DNA of 64,000 bases from Sabellastarte sp. h YS-2021 (lineage: Eukaryota; Annelida; Polychaeta; Sabellida; Sabellidae): positions 89,184,706 to 89,248,705 of the forward strand of contig OZ024934.1 in the NCBI GenBank assembly GCA_964017235.1, written 5' to 3'. Within the stretch, counting starts at the first letter, position 1; each line of letters starts with the position of its first letter. Under the pieces are notes generated by a model, which saw only the letters and a list, made by a program, of their open reading frames with translations, did not search any database and had not been told where the DNA came from. Position numbers and translations under genes: made by a program. This document shows, one piece after another, positions 1 to 11,162 of the stretch.

Positions 1-203
1 ATATAGTGAACAATATTTGGAACCCTGAACTCCAGTGCTGAAGCAGATGTACAACCGGCTTTTGACAGCTTGCTAGTCTTGACGACCATTGGTGGTTGAG
101 TTGACCGGGTGTAGTTTTTCCATTGAACTAATGCTGAGCTGTCCATAGATTCATTTGTCATAAGCAGCAAGAATGAAAACACACAGAAGAGTATGGCAAA
201 GAT
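1..203 (-). CDS. Exon of a type II membrane glycosyltransferase (sugar-binding DXD family-like), partial
   Basis: Read on the minus strand, a polypyrimidine tract and AG acceptor (204-205) are followed by a frame open to the window edge. It encodes a hydrophobic signal-anchor (IFAILFCVFSFLLLM), a polar stem of about 40 residues, then VPNIVHY. That last motif resembles the conserved start of the catalytic domain in Golgi glycosyltransferases of the alpha-1,4-GT / GT32-like (Gly_transf_sug) group, where a P-x-I-x-H element precedes the nucleotide-sugar fold. Such a protein would sit in the Golgi membrane with its catalytic domain in the lumen. The DXD motif and the rest of the domain would lie left of the window. 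No start codon is visible before the acceptor, so this appears to be an internal exon. The family call rests on a short motif plus topology; it is an inference of moderate strength. Confidence 0.55.
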   Translation of the reverse strand, partial: MFAILFCVFSFLLLMTNESMDSSALVQWKNYTRSTQPPMVVKTSKLSKAGCTSASALEFRVPNIVHY

Positions 204-228
204 CTGAAACATATAAAGAAAACATCAG

Positions 229-287
<59 letters not shown>
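229..287. repeat. (TGAT)n microsatellite
   Basis: About 14 uninterrupted tetranucleotide units. They directly abut a truncated SINE tail and are probably its 3' simple-repeat tail, in minus orientation. Confidence 0.95.
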
Positions 288-331
288 GATTAAACGTAGC
301 TTTCAAAGCACTGTATAGGTCATATCACAAA
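288..331 (-). mobile_element. SINE family A, 5'-truncated tail fragment
   Basis: The sequence matches the 3' tail of the tRNA-derived SINE seen complete at 8041-8270 (shared core: tttcaa-cactgta-aggtcatatca). Only the tail remains. Truncation at the promoter end is usual for target-primed insertion. Confidence 0.65.
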
Positions 332-1388
332 GAATTTTTTTTCCTGAGATAATTCTTATATCAAAAACTTTCGCCATGTTGCAACAAACTTTGTATTAAC
401 AATATATTTTAATTACTTCTTCTATAAAATGCCACCAGGGCCTGCCTTTCTACATGTTAGATCAGTCATTGTTTTGGCCCATTTTATATCAGGACAGGAA
501 TTCAGTAGGGTGTCTTAAGGTTCTGGTTAGTTGTATTGAAACCCACAACCATTGAGGTATGAATCAAATCATTGAAATCCCAACTTATCAACCCTTTGGT
601 CTCTAAGGCGTGCCTTTCTGTTGGTAAACTACAGATTCAGACTTCCAAATGAAAGAAGGTCAATTTCCCCAGATATTCTCCCTAGCAGTAACATCATTGT
701 TTTGATTGATTGTGATGACAAAAACCATGAAAAGTTGGCGATATAATAATGATTTTGTATCATGATGCATGATGCGTCTTCATCCACTCCATTTGAAGCA
801 TTTGTGATACATGAACCATTACAACAGTTGCTGGTTCATCAACTTGGTCAGATGGTGACCATATAGATGACGCTGACAGCACCGTTTTAGAACATTATCT
901 TACCAAGAAAGGTTTTCTTTGTGGATGCTCAGAGTCCATTCTCTCATTTCCTGAAAAAAAGTAACAAACCTAAAGCTTTTTACTGATTTACTCTAGACTT
1001 GCAATAGATGTTTGATATCTCTTCTTGTTTAAGTACTTGGGATGTAAAATTGCACCCTATCCATGGTAATTAAAATACAAGTGTTTTAGTGTGGAATTTA
1101 GGATCATGACCAAGTTATGCAACTGTTGCATTGAAGGTTATTTGAATGATTTATGGTATATTTTTGTAATTCTGGGACAATGCTGGCCATGGTCACATTC
1201 TATACCATGTGGCTGAGGAGAGAAAACCCATCACAGTTTCTCAAACTGGTATTAAAAGATTGTTAAATAACTTGATTATTGTCAGACCTCCAGTGTGTGA
1301 TTTGCAATTTAAAAAAACGCACATTGCTTATTGAGAAATTTGCAATTAACGTCTGCCAATTTTAAATAGACACATGACATTGAAAGTT
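332..1388. other. Non-coding, AT-rich; intron or intergenic
   Basis: I see no convincing exon, RNA gene or long repeat. If the exon at 1-203 is internal, this is intron of that gene. Confidence 0.6.
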
Positions 1389-1435
1389 CAAAATTGGGGT
1401 TTTACGTCCCGTTCAACAGGGTCATATTGGGACAT
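1389..1435 (-). mobile_element. SINE family B, tail fragment
   Basis: The text 'ggttttacgtcccgttcaac' followed by 'agggtcatattgggac' is the reverse complement of the 3' half of the family B SINE at 10072-10216. The tRNA-like head is absent. Confidence 0.6.
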
Positions 1436-2815
1436 GTCCTCAGTATTTGCCACTTCACATGACACTGAATACAGTGTGGCAATCAGGATTTCGGTTTATA
1501 AACAATACAAACTGCGTCTTTTGTGATAAGTAAATATGTATATTTTGAATACAGACTTGTTTGAGAAAATCGTGTGTATTTTACTTCTGTAAAAAGACAT
1601 AGAATGGGAGATGATAAATTGATGACATCAGTCATAAACATATCATTCAAAAAAGCTGACTTCAAAACGATTTAAACAGAAAAAAAACATGTCGATACCG
1701 AACATTTTTTACAGTAATTTAACTTTAATGCATTGTATCGTAAGAAGTCTTTCTATACTTTTTACAGATGTTTACATTAGGGTACGTGTGTTGCACAAAT
1801 TACATTTCAATATTTTTCTTTTCATTATTTTTATCCCTTGTATAAAAACCTCTCTCATAGATTAATTAACAACACACACTTGACTTATATTACCAGTTTT
1901 CTTTTAAAAAGAGCTGCTGTATTAAGTCAGTGATTCTAGCTTGAACACCATCCTGAAAGATGTACTAGTGGTGGTGGACTAATTGACGCCACGTACTCAT
2001 TCACGCCCACCCTGATTTTTCTTAGAGCCTTATCCCTTTTCACAGAAAATGTGTTTACTGTGTCATCTATCTTTATAAAATTGACCATATACATTGGTGA
2101 TTGATGTATAAGTGTGATTGTCTTTAATTAATTAAGGGGTGGACGTGAATAGATACATGGACGTGAATTGGACGACTACCACTAGTAACACAGGGATGTA
2201 TTAATAACATTTAATGTTAGCCTTCATCAATTGTTCTGTTCTTTGGGAGTCGTGAAGTCTTAATATTATTACAATTGTGTGAACATACCACAGAGAGTAG
2301 TATTATTGAGTAACTCTATACTTAACAAAATTATTCAAACATATATACATATGTACACACTTCCCCAGCCTCTCCGATACTTTAGGTCCCCGATAACTTA
2401 CCAATGTTGCACTACTCAGCTTTCCAAGTTGTGACCCACCCAAGTTTGTCGCCAGCTTAAAACAAGGACAGACAGTACTAATATCAAAACAAGAACAATA
2501 ATGTATAAATCTACAAGGAAAATTGTGAAGTTTTAATATTGTTACAAAACACAAGTGCCGAAGTTTGGTGGGTGTCTAACATGAGTAACTGAGCAGTTGT
2601 AGAAAATATTGCAAACGACAAGGACAAAGTTTGTGGTTTACGTTTTGACGTTTTCGATAGCATGGGTCAGATGAACACAGACTGTCTGTGAATCACACAT
2701 GTGATTTTGAATTGGATTCGAACACACTGCCACGGGGGTAAGTTATTAGATGGCATGTCTGTAAGGTGAGACGTTGTGAAGTGCAATTCAATATGAAAAT
2801 CCATTCAAGACGTTT
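1436..2815. other. Non-coding stretch, no feature recognised
   Basis: AT-rich with scattered short open frames that lack family motifs and plausible splice context. Nothing is supported here. Confidence 0.6.
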
Positions 2816-2972
2816 CTAATTCTAATTCTAATAGTACTTTTATAGCGCTTAATCTCTATCTAATGATAGACTCTAAGACGCAGAAAGCCAAAATCAGAGA
2901 TCGTAATCGTTAAATCAGGGACATTGCAGGGGTCGACACCACGGAGAGACAAAATGAAAAACTAGGGATAAT

Positions 2973-5900
2973 CTAGGGTGGGTAAGCTTTTTCAAAGAGG
3001 TAAGTTTTCAACTTTTTTCTGAATGAGGAGAGAGATTTAGCTGAGCGTACATCATCAGGAAGATCATTCCAAATCCTTGGGGCATCGTATGCAAAGCTAA
3101 GGCCAAAATGCTTTTTAGACTTATATATTGAAGCACAATGAGGGACCTCAAGCAGCACACCATCAGATTGACTTCTGCGTGTTCTATACACACTATGCCT
3201 GGGTTTAAGGAAAGGTTCAAAGTATTTTGGATGGCCACTATGTAGAAACTTGTACACCAACAGGGCTGTCTTGAAGACAGAGCGATGCAAGACAGGCAGC
3301 CAATGAAGACTCTTTCTTACAGGAGTGATATGTGAGTATTTGGTGGTATTAGCCACAATTCTTGCAAGACTGTTCTGAACACATTGGAGCCTCCGAATGT
3401 CTAGAGCAGAGAGACCTCTGAACAAGGAATTACAGTAGTTGAGACGACTTCCCACCAAGGCATTTGCAGCTAAAAGAGCAGCTTCACGTGTAAGATATCC
3501 TCGGAGTCGCTTTAAATCCCTGATATGAACAAAACTAGCCTTACAGGTATTCCTGACATGGCAAGAGAAGGAAAAATCAGAGTCAAACCAGACACCTAAG
3601 TTCTTAATTGCATCAACAGGTGAAAGGAGGTTGCCAAGTATATTAACTGGGAAAAATTTCCTGAGTTTTGTGCGGACATTTCTTGAGCCAAACAGAATAA
3701 ATTCTGTCTTGTCTGGATTTAATTTAAGCTTATTTGCAGAAAGCCACTTTCTGACATCATCCAAGCAGTTTTTCAGTCTATCAAAGGCCTGAGTGGCATG
3801 GTTATGTGTGAGATGAACATATAACTGTGTGTCGTCGGCATAAAAGTGGAAACATATGCCAGGATGATTTTGAATAACTTTACTGAGGGGGGTAGTGTAT
3901 AATGAGAACAAGATCGGCCCCAGGACAGAGCCCTGGGGCACACCGTACAATAGCCTTTTAGCATCGGATAAAACAGAACCAATCTTGATGCACTGATAGC
4001 GGTCACAGAGGTACGACTTGAACCAGTTTAGAACCACGCCTCCAACACCAAACCAGGAACTCAAACACTCAATAAGCGTACCATGATCAATGGTGTCAAA
4101 TGCTGCTGATTGGTCCAAGAGAACAACAGCAGTAGCTTCACCTCTAGCAAGAGCAAGGTGGACTTCATTTTTAATAGACAGTAGTGCAGTTTCGGTCGAG
4201 TGACCTTGCTTATAGGCTGATTGACTGACATTTTCAAGTCCGTTACAGGCAACATGGTCATTTAACTGCGAAGCAACTACACGCTCAACAAGTTTGGAGA
4301 TGAAACTCAAGCCAGAGACAGGTCGGTAGTTTTTTAATTCATCTGGTGGTAGTGAAGACTTTTTAATCAGAGGAGAGACAATAGCCTTTTTTAAACCACC
4401 CGGGACAGCACCTTCAGTTAGAGAACAGTTGACAAGTTTAGTAACTGAGGGGAGGAGAATATCCAAACATTCTTTAACTAGGAAAGTAGGCCATGGATCG
4501 AGGAGGCAAGATTTGGTTGGTGACTTGGTAATTACTTTCCGTACTTCATCCTCAGAAACTGCTTTAAAAAGGTCAAATTTGGGTACATCTGAAGGAGCAG
4601 GAAGAGTGAAGGAGTCAGTGTTAGTAAAGGAGTCCCTGATTTTTCTGATTTTATCTGAGAAAAAAGTGACAAAACGATTGGCAAGGCATATCTGAGAGGC
4701 ATGAGAGGGGAGTACCTTCTCAGGAACAGAGTGCAGGACTGAGCGTAGAATCTGCCACAGTTTCTTAGAATCGTGAGCATTGTCACTAATGAGGTTCCTG
4801 AAATAGTTGGTCTTATCCTTAGTAATTATGGCGTTGCACCTAGCAATTTGTTTACGGAGTCTAGCCCTATTTTGTGGAGACTTGTCTTTCCGCCAGAACC
4901 GTTCAAATTGACGCCTGACTGCTTTGGCCTGCAAGTACGTGTCTGATAGCCAACCTGCAGCACCTTTGGTGAAGGTACGAGTGACCAGAGGAGCGTGTTT
5001 ATCGAGCAAGTTACTCAGATCCCTTGTGTATTGGTCATGAAGTGCACTAACGGTACTGCCAGGACTTGCAACAAATGAACACTTTTTGAGATCACAGATC
5101 AGACTCTGCATGTTTATCTTATGATACCTTCGAAAGGTGATTGTGTTTGACTTGGGTGCAGTGGAACTGGCAAAATCAAGCTGACCATGAACAACGGCGT
5201 GATCAGAAAAGAATCCACCGACTCGTACGTTAGAAACAACCTTCGGCTCAGTGGGTGCAAGAACAAGGTCGAGGATGTGACCATGTAGGTGAGTAGGTGA
5301 GTGCACATGCTGTGCAATATTGCATGAGTCAAGACAATTCAAAAATTTGGTGCTGTCACTGGAACTTGTCTCAACATGAATGTTGAAGTCCCCACACATA
5401 AGAAATGAGGAACTTACAGAGGAGAGATACTCAAAAAAGTTAAGAAATTGGTCCAAAAATTCATCAGAACATGAGCCTGGAGGTCGGTAAACACATGCTA
5501 TCATAAAAGGACTAGTAGATGAGCCAATGTCAATAACTAAGTTTTCAAAAGTTGTATATGTAGGACTATCAAGAATTTTGAATTTGATATTTTCAATGAC
5601 AAAAAAGCCAACCCCACCACCGAAGCCGTGAGGACGGGGTCTATGACACAATGTAAAACCAGCAGGAGTGATTGAGCGGAGGAAACTGTCATTGTCAGAT
5701 GGACAAATGTGAGTCTCAGTCATGGCCAATATACTGAAAGAGTCATTAGACATCATGTCTGAAATACTGGGTCCCTTGTTTCTGACTGATCGACAGTTGA
5801 CAACGCCGAATGAGATAGGACCTGGGTTTAGAGAAATATCACCACACAGTAGGAGCAAAATTGAGAGACCTCTAAACTTTGTTGAACAAGGAAAGTGATG

Positions 5901-6047
5901 TACATTTCTGCTACAGCTAGCCTGCCTAAAGGATCTTGGGAGGACGCTAGAGTCTTGAGTGGTCGCTGAGACACACAGCTCAGTGCCTATGCGCGAGACA
6001 TTCACAAGGAAAAGCAACAGAAGGGCAAGACAACAAGGGGTATACAT
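2973..6047 (-). CDS. LINE polyprotein: signal-like leader, 2A-like motif, APE endonuclease, reverse transcriptase
   Basis: The frame is intact, about 1,024 codons from the first ATG (6045-6047); it stays open upstream to about 6143 without an ATG. The order is: a hydrophobic leader just after the ATG (CLALLLLFLVNV), a basic linker, a second hydrophobic run ending in GDISLNPGP (5817-5843), then an apurinic-type endonuclease with NCRSVRNK, TETHI, YRPP, GDFNIH and SDH motifs. A reverse transcriptase follows, with NYRPVSGLS, the SAAFDTIDH metal-binding box, GVPQGSVLGPILF and FHFYADDTQLY. The C-terminal region (WNDLPDDVRSAKSLSSFRKKLK) is typical of L2/CR1 proteins. All catalytic motifs I can check are present, so it may be active. 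The product would nick DNA and copy its own RNA at the nick. No separate ORF1 is evident upstream. Confidence 0.9.
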   Translation of the reverse strand: MYTPCCLALLLLFLVNVSRIGTELCVSATTQDSSVLPRSFRQASCSRNVHHFPCSTKFRGLSILLLLCGDISLNPGPISFGVVNCRSVRNKGPSISDMMSNDSFSILAMTETHICPSDNDSFLRSITPAGFTLCHRPRPHGFGGGVGFFVIENIKFKILDSPTYTTFENLVIDIGSSTSPFMIACVYRPPGSCSDEFLDQFLNFFEYLSSVSSSFLMCGDFNIHVETSSSDSTKFLNCLDSCNIAQHVHSPTHLHGHILDLVLAPTEPKVVSNVRVGGFFSDHAVVHGQLDFASSTAPKSNTITFRRYHKINMQSLICDLKKCSFVASPGSTVSALHDQYTRDLSNLLDKHAPLVTRTFTKGAAGWLSDTYLQAKAVRRQFERFWRKDKSPQNRARLRKQIARCNAIITKDKTNYFRNLISDNAHDSKKLWQILRSVLHSVPEKVLPSHASQICLANRFVTFFSDKIRKIRDSFTNTDSFTLPAPSDVPKFDLFKAVSEDEVRKVITKSPTKSCLLDPWPTFLVKECLDILLPSVTKLVNCSLTEGAVPGGLKKAIVSPLIKKSSLPPDELKNYRPVSGLSFISKLVERVVASQLNDHVACNGLENVSQSAYKQGHSTETALLSIKNEVHLALARGEATAVVLLDQSAAFDTIDHGTLIECLSSWFGVGGVVLNWFKSYLCDRYQCIKIGSVLSDAKRLLYGVPQGSVLGPILFSLYTTPLSKVIQNHPGICFHFYADDTQLYVHLTHNHATQAFDRLKNCLDDVRKWLSANKLKLNPDKTEFILFGSRNVRTKLRKFFPVNILGNLLSPVDAIKNLGVWFDSDFSFSCHVRNTCKASFVHIRDLKRLRGYLTREAALLAANALVGSRLNYCNSLFRGLSALDIRRLQCVQNSLARIVANTTKYSHITPVRKSLHWLPVLHRSVFKTALLVYKFLHSGHPKYFEPFLKPRHSVYRTRRSQSDGVLLEVPHCASIYKSKKHFGLSFAYDAPRIWNDLPDDVRSAKSLSSFRKKLKTYLFEKAYPP
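5817..5843 (-). other. 2A-like translational recoding motif in the LINE ORF
   Basis: The residues are GDISLNPGP, directly after a leucine-rich run. The canonical 2A consensus is D-V/I-E-x-N-P-G-P. Here the D-I and the essential NPGP are present but E is replaced by S. 2A-like motifs ahead of the endonuclease are known in APE-type non-LTR elements of other invertebrates. Whether this variant drives ribosome skipping is not visible from sequence. Confidence 0.6.
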
Positions 6048-6210
6048 CTTTGAGCACAAGGAATAGTAATACTCCAGTATCCTTAAGCTGTGATGAAAAG
6101 GGACTGTAGGGAGTCTGACCAATTTAAAATCCTTACAGCTCAATCATCCCAGCATCAAGCCGTCACGTCGTTCGTCCCGTGGGCGACTCACGGGCACCCT
6201 GTACTCCCCA

Positions 6211-6945
6211 CTAAGCCAGCTGAAAAACTTAAATTTCTAAGCAAACGTACACACCCTAAAAGCTAAAAGGGGACCAATAAGCTGACAAATGAAGTGAAAG
6301 CAAACTGGAGTATAGAAATTTAACGTTCAGTGACAATAAGTGTAAAATATGCCGAATTGTTGCAAAATATTTAAAAATAGTATAACAATATACTGCATAA
6401 TGACTATTTTTCGTAAAAAATACAATAAAGACCAGAAACTTACATTGTTTGCATATCTCACCTCCCAAAATGCCTAGCTCTTTCAAAAATAACATTTGTA
6501 CCAAAAGCCCTTTCCGAAGTTTCTGTACGTGTGTCAGTATGGAATTCAATACTGTTCTGCATTTGCTTGACCTTTAAAGGGATGTTTTTATTGATATTGA
6601 AAAGTAATGACACACTGAGGATTATTTAACTAAATACACGTTTCCATGGGTGTACCTATTGTCGGCCAGTTATAACCAGAATGCCAATCACCCCACCATA
6701 ATATCTGCAGTTATTTCTTGTTTCAAATACAATATAGGTAAACTGAGGGATCTATAACTGCTTAAAAGCAAGTATATCACCACATATTGAGTAACTATGA
6801 CATTATCAAAAAATAAGATTAAACGACTAGTGTATTGGCGGAGGGTAATTGCAGAAAGTAAACAAGTCATCAAAATAATTCTATTAATTTGACAAATTGT
6901 ATAAATTAATTAATTGCATTAATAGTGTTTTTAAATGTATAATAT
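6211..6945. other. Non-coding, AT-rich
   Basis: No exon, RNA gene or repeat boundary that I can support. Confidence 0.6.
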
Positions 6946-7170
6946 GTGCCACAGTGTTCTAGTAGGTAACACACTCGTCTATAAACACACAAGACCTTGG
7001 TTCGATCCCAGGTATAGGCAGATACATAGTGGCTAGGATGACCACTTAAAATGTCACTCCACTATCATTCGGTCCTATTCCCAGTGGCAGGCTAACAGGC
7101 CCTAGGAATGTTGATACATGGTCATCCCTGACACTCCGTCTTACAGTTAGGGGAATGTCAGTCACTAGAG
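6946..7170 (+). mobile_element. tRNA-derived SINE, family C
   Basis: A good Pol III B box, GGTTCGATCCC, lies at 6999-7009 and an A-box-like stretch about 45 bases upstream, giving tRNA spacing. The following body (agtggctaggatgaccactt) recurs in degraded form near 13500 and, inverted, near 22620. Confidence 0.65.
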
Positions 7171-8015
7171 GGCTTTGGCTGTACAGATGGATTCAGTTCA
7201 GATGGATCAAATAGCATTTGGAATCCTGTAGTAAAGAAGATATTGTCCCGAGTATAAATATGCAATACATATAAAATAAATCTAAAAAGTATGCACAGAA
7301 GAATGAGTAATAATGGGCGAACCTCAAAGTTGAGTACCAAAAATTCCAAAGTTTACTGTTGGTGATTTTTGTAGGCCCTATTTAAGGAACAGGTTTCAAG
7401 CTACAGAGCCAACATGGATATTGTATAAATAACAGTTCTACTAATTGTCGAGAGAACAACGTAAGGGAGCTCTAGAAAAACATATGTAGTGTTACACAAA
7501 ATCAAAAGACTAGCTGTGACAATTTATTTACAACGAAGCAGCATCAACAACTTGCCTGCACATAGACATTTCCGCTTAGGATTCAAAGTAGTATTATTAA
7601 TTTTTTTTTGTCATTGTACTGAAAATAATGATGAAAAAGACTAAAAGACAAGGACGTTCTGGTCATTTCAAGAAAAACTATTAGCTATTTTAATTTATTG
7701 TAAAATACTGAGAATTATATTTTAGGTAGCCGTACCCACAATCCGTGAACATGGATGTGTGCACAAACAGTATGGAACCGTGACAACCATGGGATACAAA
7801 CTGCATGCATGGAAACGGCTTAAATAAAATTCTGTGCTCTTGTTTTAAGGAGTTTTGAAGTAATTCATAGGGTAGCGTTGTACGCCATTTCAGTCATTCG
7901 GGGACTTTAGTAGATTTACAGTGGAAAACAGATAACACTGTTTTCATTGCCTCAGAAAACAGACTAAATTATTTGTCTGTTTACCATATCCGGACTGATG
8001 GTGATTGTACTTGGA
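7171..8015. other. Non-coding stretch
   Basis: Nothing recognised beyond simple AT-rich sequence. Confidence 0.55.
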
Positions 8016-8039
8016 CCCCCCCCCCCCCCCCCCCCCCCC
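8016..8039. repeat. Poly(C)/poly(G) tract, 24 bases
   Basis: An uninterrupted C run directly adjoins the tail of the SINE at 8041. Confidence 0.95.
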
Positions 8040-8040
8040 T

Positions 8041-8270
8041 TTCTTTATTTATTTGGAGTTTTATGTCGCTTTCAACACTGTACAGGTCATATCATGACGG
8101 GTAGTTGGCAGGGCAGAGGAAACCAGTACATATAGTTTGTCAGGGTTCTGTACTGTAAACTGCCGACCAACGGCAAGCAACTACCAGCTTTCCCACTTGA
8201 GGCCATGCCAGGAACCGAACTCCGGCCTCAGAGGTGGGAGGCGAGAGTGTTACCACTCTGCCACCGTGCC
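8041..8270 (-). mobile_element. tRNA-derived SINE, family A, full-length copy
   Basis: Read on the minus strand, the head carries a perfect A box TGGCAGAGTGG (8253-8263) and a B box AGTTCGGTTCC (8211-8221) at tRNA spacing. A conserved body with 'tactgtaaactgc' and a tail ending in AAATAAATAAA follow. Partial or diverged copies are at 288-331, 11163-11390, 23083-23266 and 39326-39446. Confidence 0.85.
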
Positions 8271-9490
8271 CCCCCCCTTTTATCCCAGATTTATCTGAAT
8301 TTATCCCTATCTCAAAACAATACAATGTAACAGCTACATGGCCAAATTTATTGTAATCAGATTGCCCATAATGGCAAAATTGACGGGTCCAGATCCCTGA
8401 CCTACGAATGAATCGGCAGTGAAAAATGGGGGTCGGGACAATGAAAACTATTACCTCCCTGAGCATAAATATAAAGCCTGTCTTTATAACACTATCCACA
8501 TCATTTGGAACCACACTGGCAGCAATAAGGTATGCATGAAAATGTATGAAAACATAAGGTTTTATCTTTATCTTTTGACTTAGTATAGTGTCTCCCAATA
8601 TTGTAACATTAAGTGCAATGGCAGGCAGTCAAGAAACTTAAAACTCCATTCACGCCACAGGTGGTATCACCCGCAGTGACCTGCATTTGGTGAAACGTCC
8701 CTCTCTTTGAATCACCGTCTGACGTCCGTATGTGACCTTGCGAGTCTGTGGGAAATCGTCCATTACCTTGCAAGTCCCACGGTTGTTTTCAAAAGTTTCC
8801 ATCTCCGATTTCGGTACTGTGAGCATGCTCAGACAATTTTTCACATGCGAATATGAATTTCTTTCTACGGTAACCGAAGCTCTGGTCCACAGTGTACATA
8901 AGGTTGCGATTCGGTTGTCTTTCAGTATAATACGGCGACATAAGGTGAGTTAAAGTATTGGTTGTTTCGCCACGTGTTCATTCTACAGCTACTGAAGGCG
9001 AGTTGAGGTTAATTGAGGCTGCTTCTCAGCAACCAGCATTTGCTTGTAGTGTAAACAACTCAGACGAAATGGGGTACCCTGGGAGGCGGTTCCGCGGCCA
9101 AGTAAAACTTCTAGCTGAGAGACGTAAATATATTGCCTGTAGTGTGAATGGGGCACAAAGAGAACAAGCCCCATACCCTTCTCCAGAGGCTCAGAGGGCA
9201 TTAGCAAAGAGGAAATCACCCGTCCGCTGGGTACACCATTCAATTCAAAGAATAGAGAGACATTGATGCTATACATCATTACTCCCGTAGCTGAGGACCT
9301 AACATAAACGTGCATACATAAATTTCCTCAGGATGACCCCCTGAACTGATTTTACCCTTTTATTTTGAAAATTTGTGTCCAAACAAAGCATTTTACATAG
9401 AATAATCCCATGAATAACAAGGTGTACTTCAGAATCACAAACCCTCGCCTGTGGGTAGTGTTAAAAAGTTCTGCATTTTCAGTCTAGAAC
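8271..9490. other. Unassigned region with comparatively CpG-rich core; possible 5' UTR exon
   Basis: Between about 8640 and 9250 the sequence is richer in CpG than its surroundings. A strong splice donor consensus, ataag|gtgagt, occurs at about 8942 on the plus strand. A short frame at 8958-9266 shows no family motif. This could be a promoter or non-coding first exon, but I see no downstream coding exon on the plus strand to attach it to. Confidence 0.25.
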
Positions 9491-9863
9491 CAGGGGTTGG
9501 TTTCACGAAGTCCCCTTAAGATAAAGGTCACCTTAAATTCAAGGATTTACTTGAATTTCTCCTTCTTTTAAAAAATCTCAGTTCCACAAAGCCTCCTTCC
9601 TTAAAGGAGACCTTGAAAACTCCCTTAAATTTCAAGGAAGCTAAGGACCTACCTTAAATTTAAGGAATTGTCCTTCAAAGAATGTTTAATAACTTTAATG
9701 AACGTTTGCTCCCTCCTTAAGTTTCAGGGAAAACCTTAGGTAAGGAGAGTTAAATGAGGTTTTGTGAAACAGAATTTTAAGGTGGCTTTCCCAAAGGAAT
9801 AAAAATGGTCTTTCTTTACTGACGGAGGTCCTTTCCAAAGGAGGCTTCGTAAAACCTGTCCCC
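9491..9863. mobile_element. Foldback MITE (TTCACGAAG family)
   Basis: Inverted ends: left CAGGGG..GGTTTCACGAAG, right complement CTGGGGACAGGTTTTACGAAG. The interior is rich in alternating aaggag / ctcctt-type blocks that also fold back. It shares end style with the MITEs at 27266-27889 and 28348-29537. No coding capacity. No clear target-site duplication. Confidence 0.7.
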
Positions 9864-10071
9864 AGGTCACCAATCGGAGGCGGGTCAACTTTGGAGAGGA
9901 CCAATCCATGGTTAAACCCCATCTTATGTTTTCAGCTATACATTCATATATGGCCGAAAAATCTTACACAAGAAATCATTATTGGTTTGTGATTCCGATC
10001 TGGATTTGTATTATCTTTGAACAGGATTGGGCTACAGGTGCTAAAATAGGATCATGGTCCAATGCGAGGTC

Positions 10072-10216
10072 TTCAGTGGCCTAGTGGGTTAGCAGGCTTG
10101 GCATCTAATCACAGGCTGTCACCTCTGTGTAGGCTTGAGTCCCATGAGTGACAATGCAGAGGACCTGTCCCAATATTACCCTGGTTGTTGTACGGGATGT
10201 AAAACCTCAACTTTGA
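10072..10216 (+). mobile_element. tRNA-derived SINE, family B
   Basis: A box TGGCCTAGTGG (10077-10087) matches the Pol III consensus exactly. B box GGCTTGAGTCC is at 10132-10142. The tail runs through 'gtacgggatgtaaaacc' and ends CAACTTTGA. A second near full copy is at 38418-38569; tail fragments are at 1389-1435 and 47149-47202. Confidence 0.85.
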
Positions 10217-11162
10217 CTTTGATCCAATGCATTGTTTTCATCTTATAGGCGAGGGAAAATGGATAAACAGATGGTTATGATTACAATACTTTCGCCAATC
10301 TCCTTAGAAAGAGGCAAAAACAGAAAACTGGGATCCCATCCACCAAATCTCAGGCTTAAGTTAGATATATTTGTCCACAAAAGTCAAACCTGAGACTTGG
10401 CTAAACCGCTGGTGAATATGGCACGAGAAATCTTTCTGAAGCATAAATGTAATTTGACACTTATTAAACTTTGTTATTATCTCCATTATGCCTAAGATTG
10501 GATTTATGATAACACATCGTTATTTTATTAATTTACTTGATATAAATCTTGGTATATACTTTGTTCTGAAGCTGTTTTTCAGCTTTCAGGTTCTTTCACA
10601 CTATATCATACAAAATGGTACGGCTGATTGTATTTATTTCCATGTAAATTATGTATCCACAGCTCCACCAACTGCATTATCTATAATGTTTGGCAATTGA
10701 CCATGTGTATTGGATTTATTTTCTTTAAACATTCACTGCTGTTGTGTGGTTGCTCGAATTTTCAGATAATATGTACGGGTTCTCTTTCTTTTCAGCCATT
10801 TTCAGGTTAGTGGTATATTTCCACAGGTGTGTTATTGCTGACTTACAGAGGATGATGAAATAAACCCGAATGAAATGGAAAAAAACCCTCATAAATCTCT
10901 TTAAATAAAGTGGGGGAAGTCATTGATTTCTGTTAATAGGCAATGGGAATGTTTGACAAAGATTTGAGTTGGTTAATAATATTATCGGGTTCATTTTAAC
11001 ACAAACTCGTTCACTGCATAAACTAACTCATTAAGTTTTGCATAAATGTATTGGCTCCACCATAAATAAATCCACACACATTGTATTTGCTGATTAAAAG
11101 GCAACCCCTTCCCCCAGCCGATTGCTACAACATAACCAGGGCAAAACTGGAGCATGAGTACA
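10217..11162. other. Non-coding, AT-rich
   Basis: No supported gene. Short open frames lack any recognisable motif. Confidence 0.55.

Larger units (their letters stand above)
2816..6210 (-). mobile_element. Near full-length non-LTR retrotransposon (L2/CR1-like LINE)
   Basis: The element runs right to left. It has a GC-richer 5' leader (about 6144-6210), one long ORF with endonuclease and reverse transcriptase, a short 3' UTR, and a terminal TCTAAT-type repeat (three units, 2816-2833) after a hairpin-prone 'agcgctataaaagtac'-like end. A short simple-repeat tail rather than poly(A) is typical of the L2/CR1 group. The 5' boundary is approximate and I could not identify a target-site duplication. 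The intact frame suggests recent insertion. A 5'-truncated relative sits at 26118-26832. Confidence 0.85.

Noticed and set aside
288..331. Shared origin of SINE A and L2 tails through the TGAT/ATTG repeats
   Set aside because: Relative to each element's own strand the tetranucleotides are complementary, so the tails are not the same.
8016..8039. Poly(C) run as a G-quadruplex regulatory element
   Set aside because: It directly adjoins a SINE tail and is more simply a homopolymer expansion; the number of bases could even be a sequencing artefact.
8140..8598. A 152-codon minus-strand open frame
   Set aside because: It runs through the SINE at 8041-8270 and flanking non-coding DNA, with no domain.
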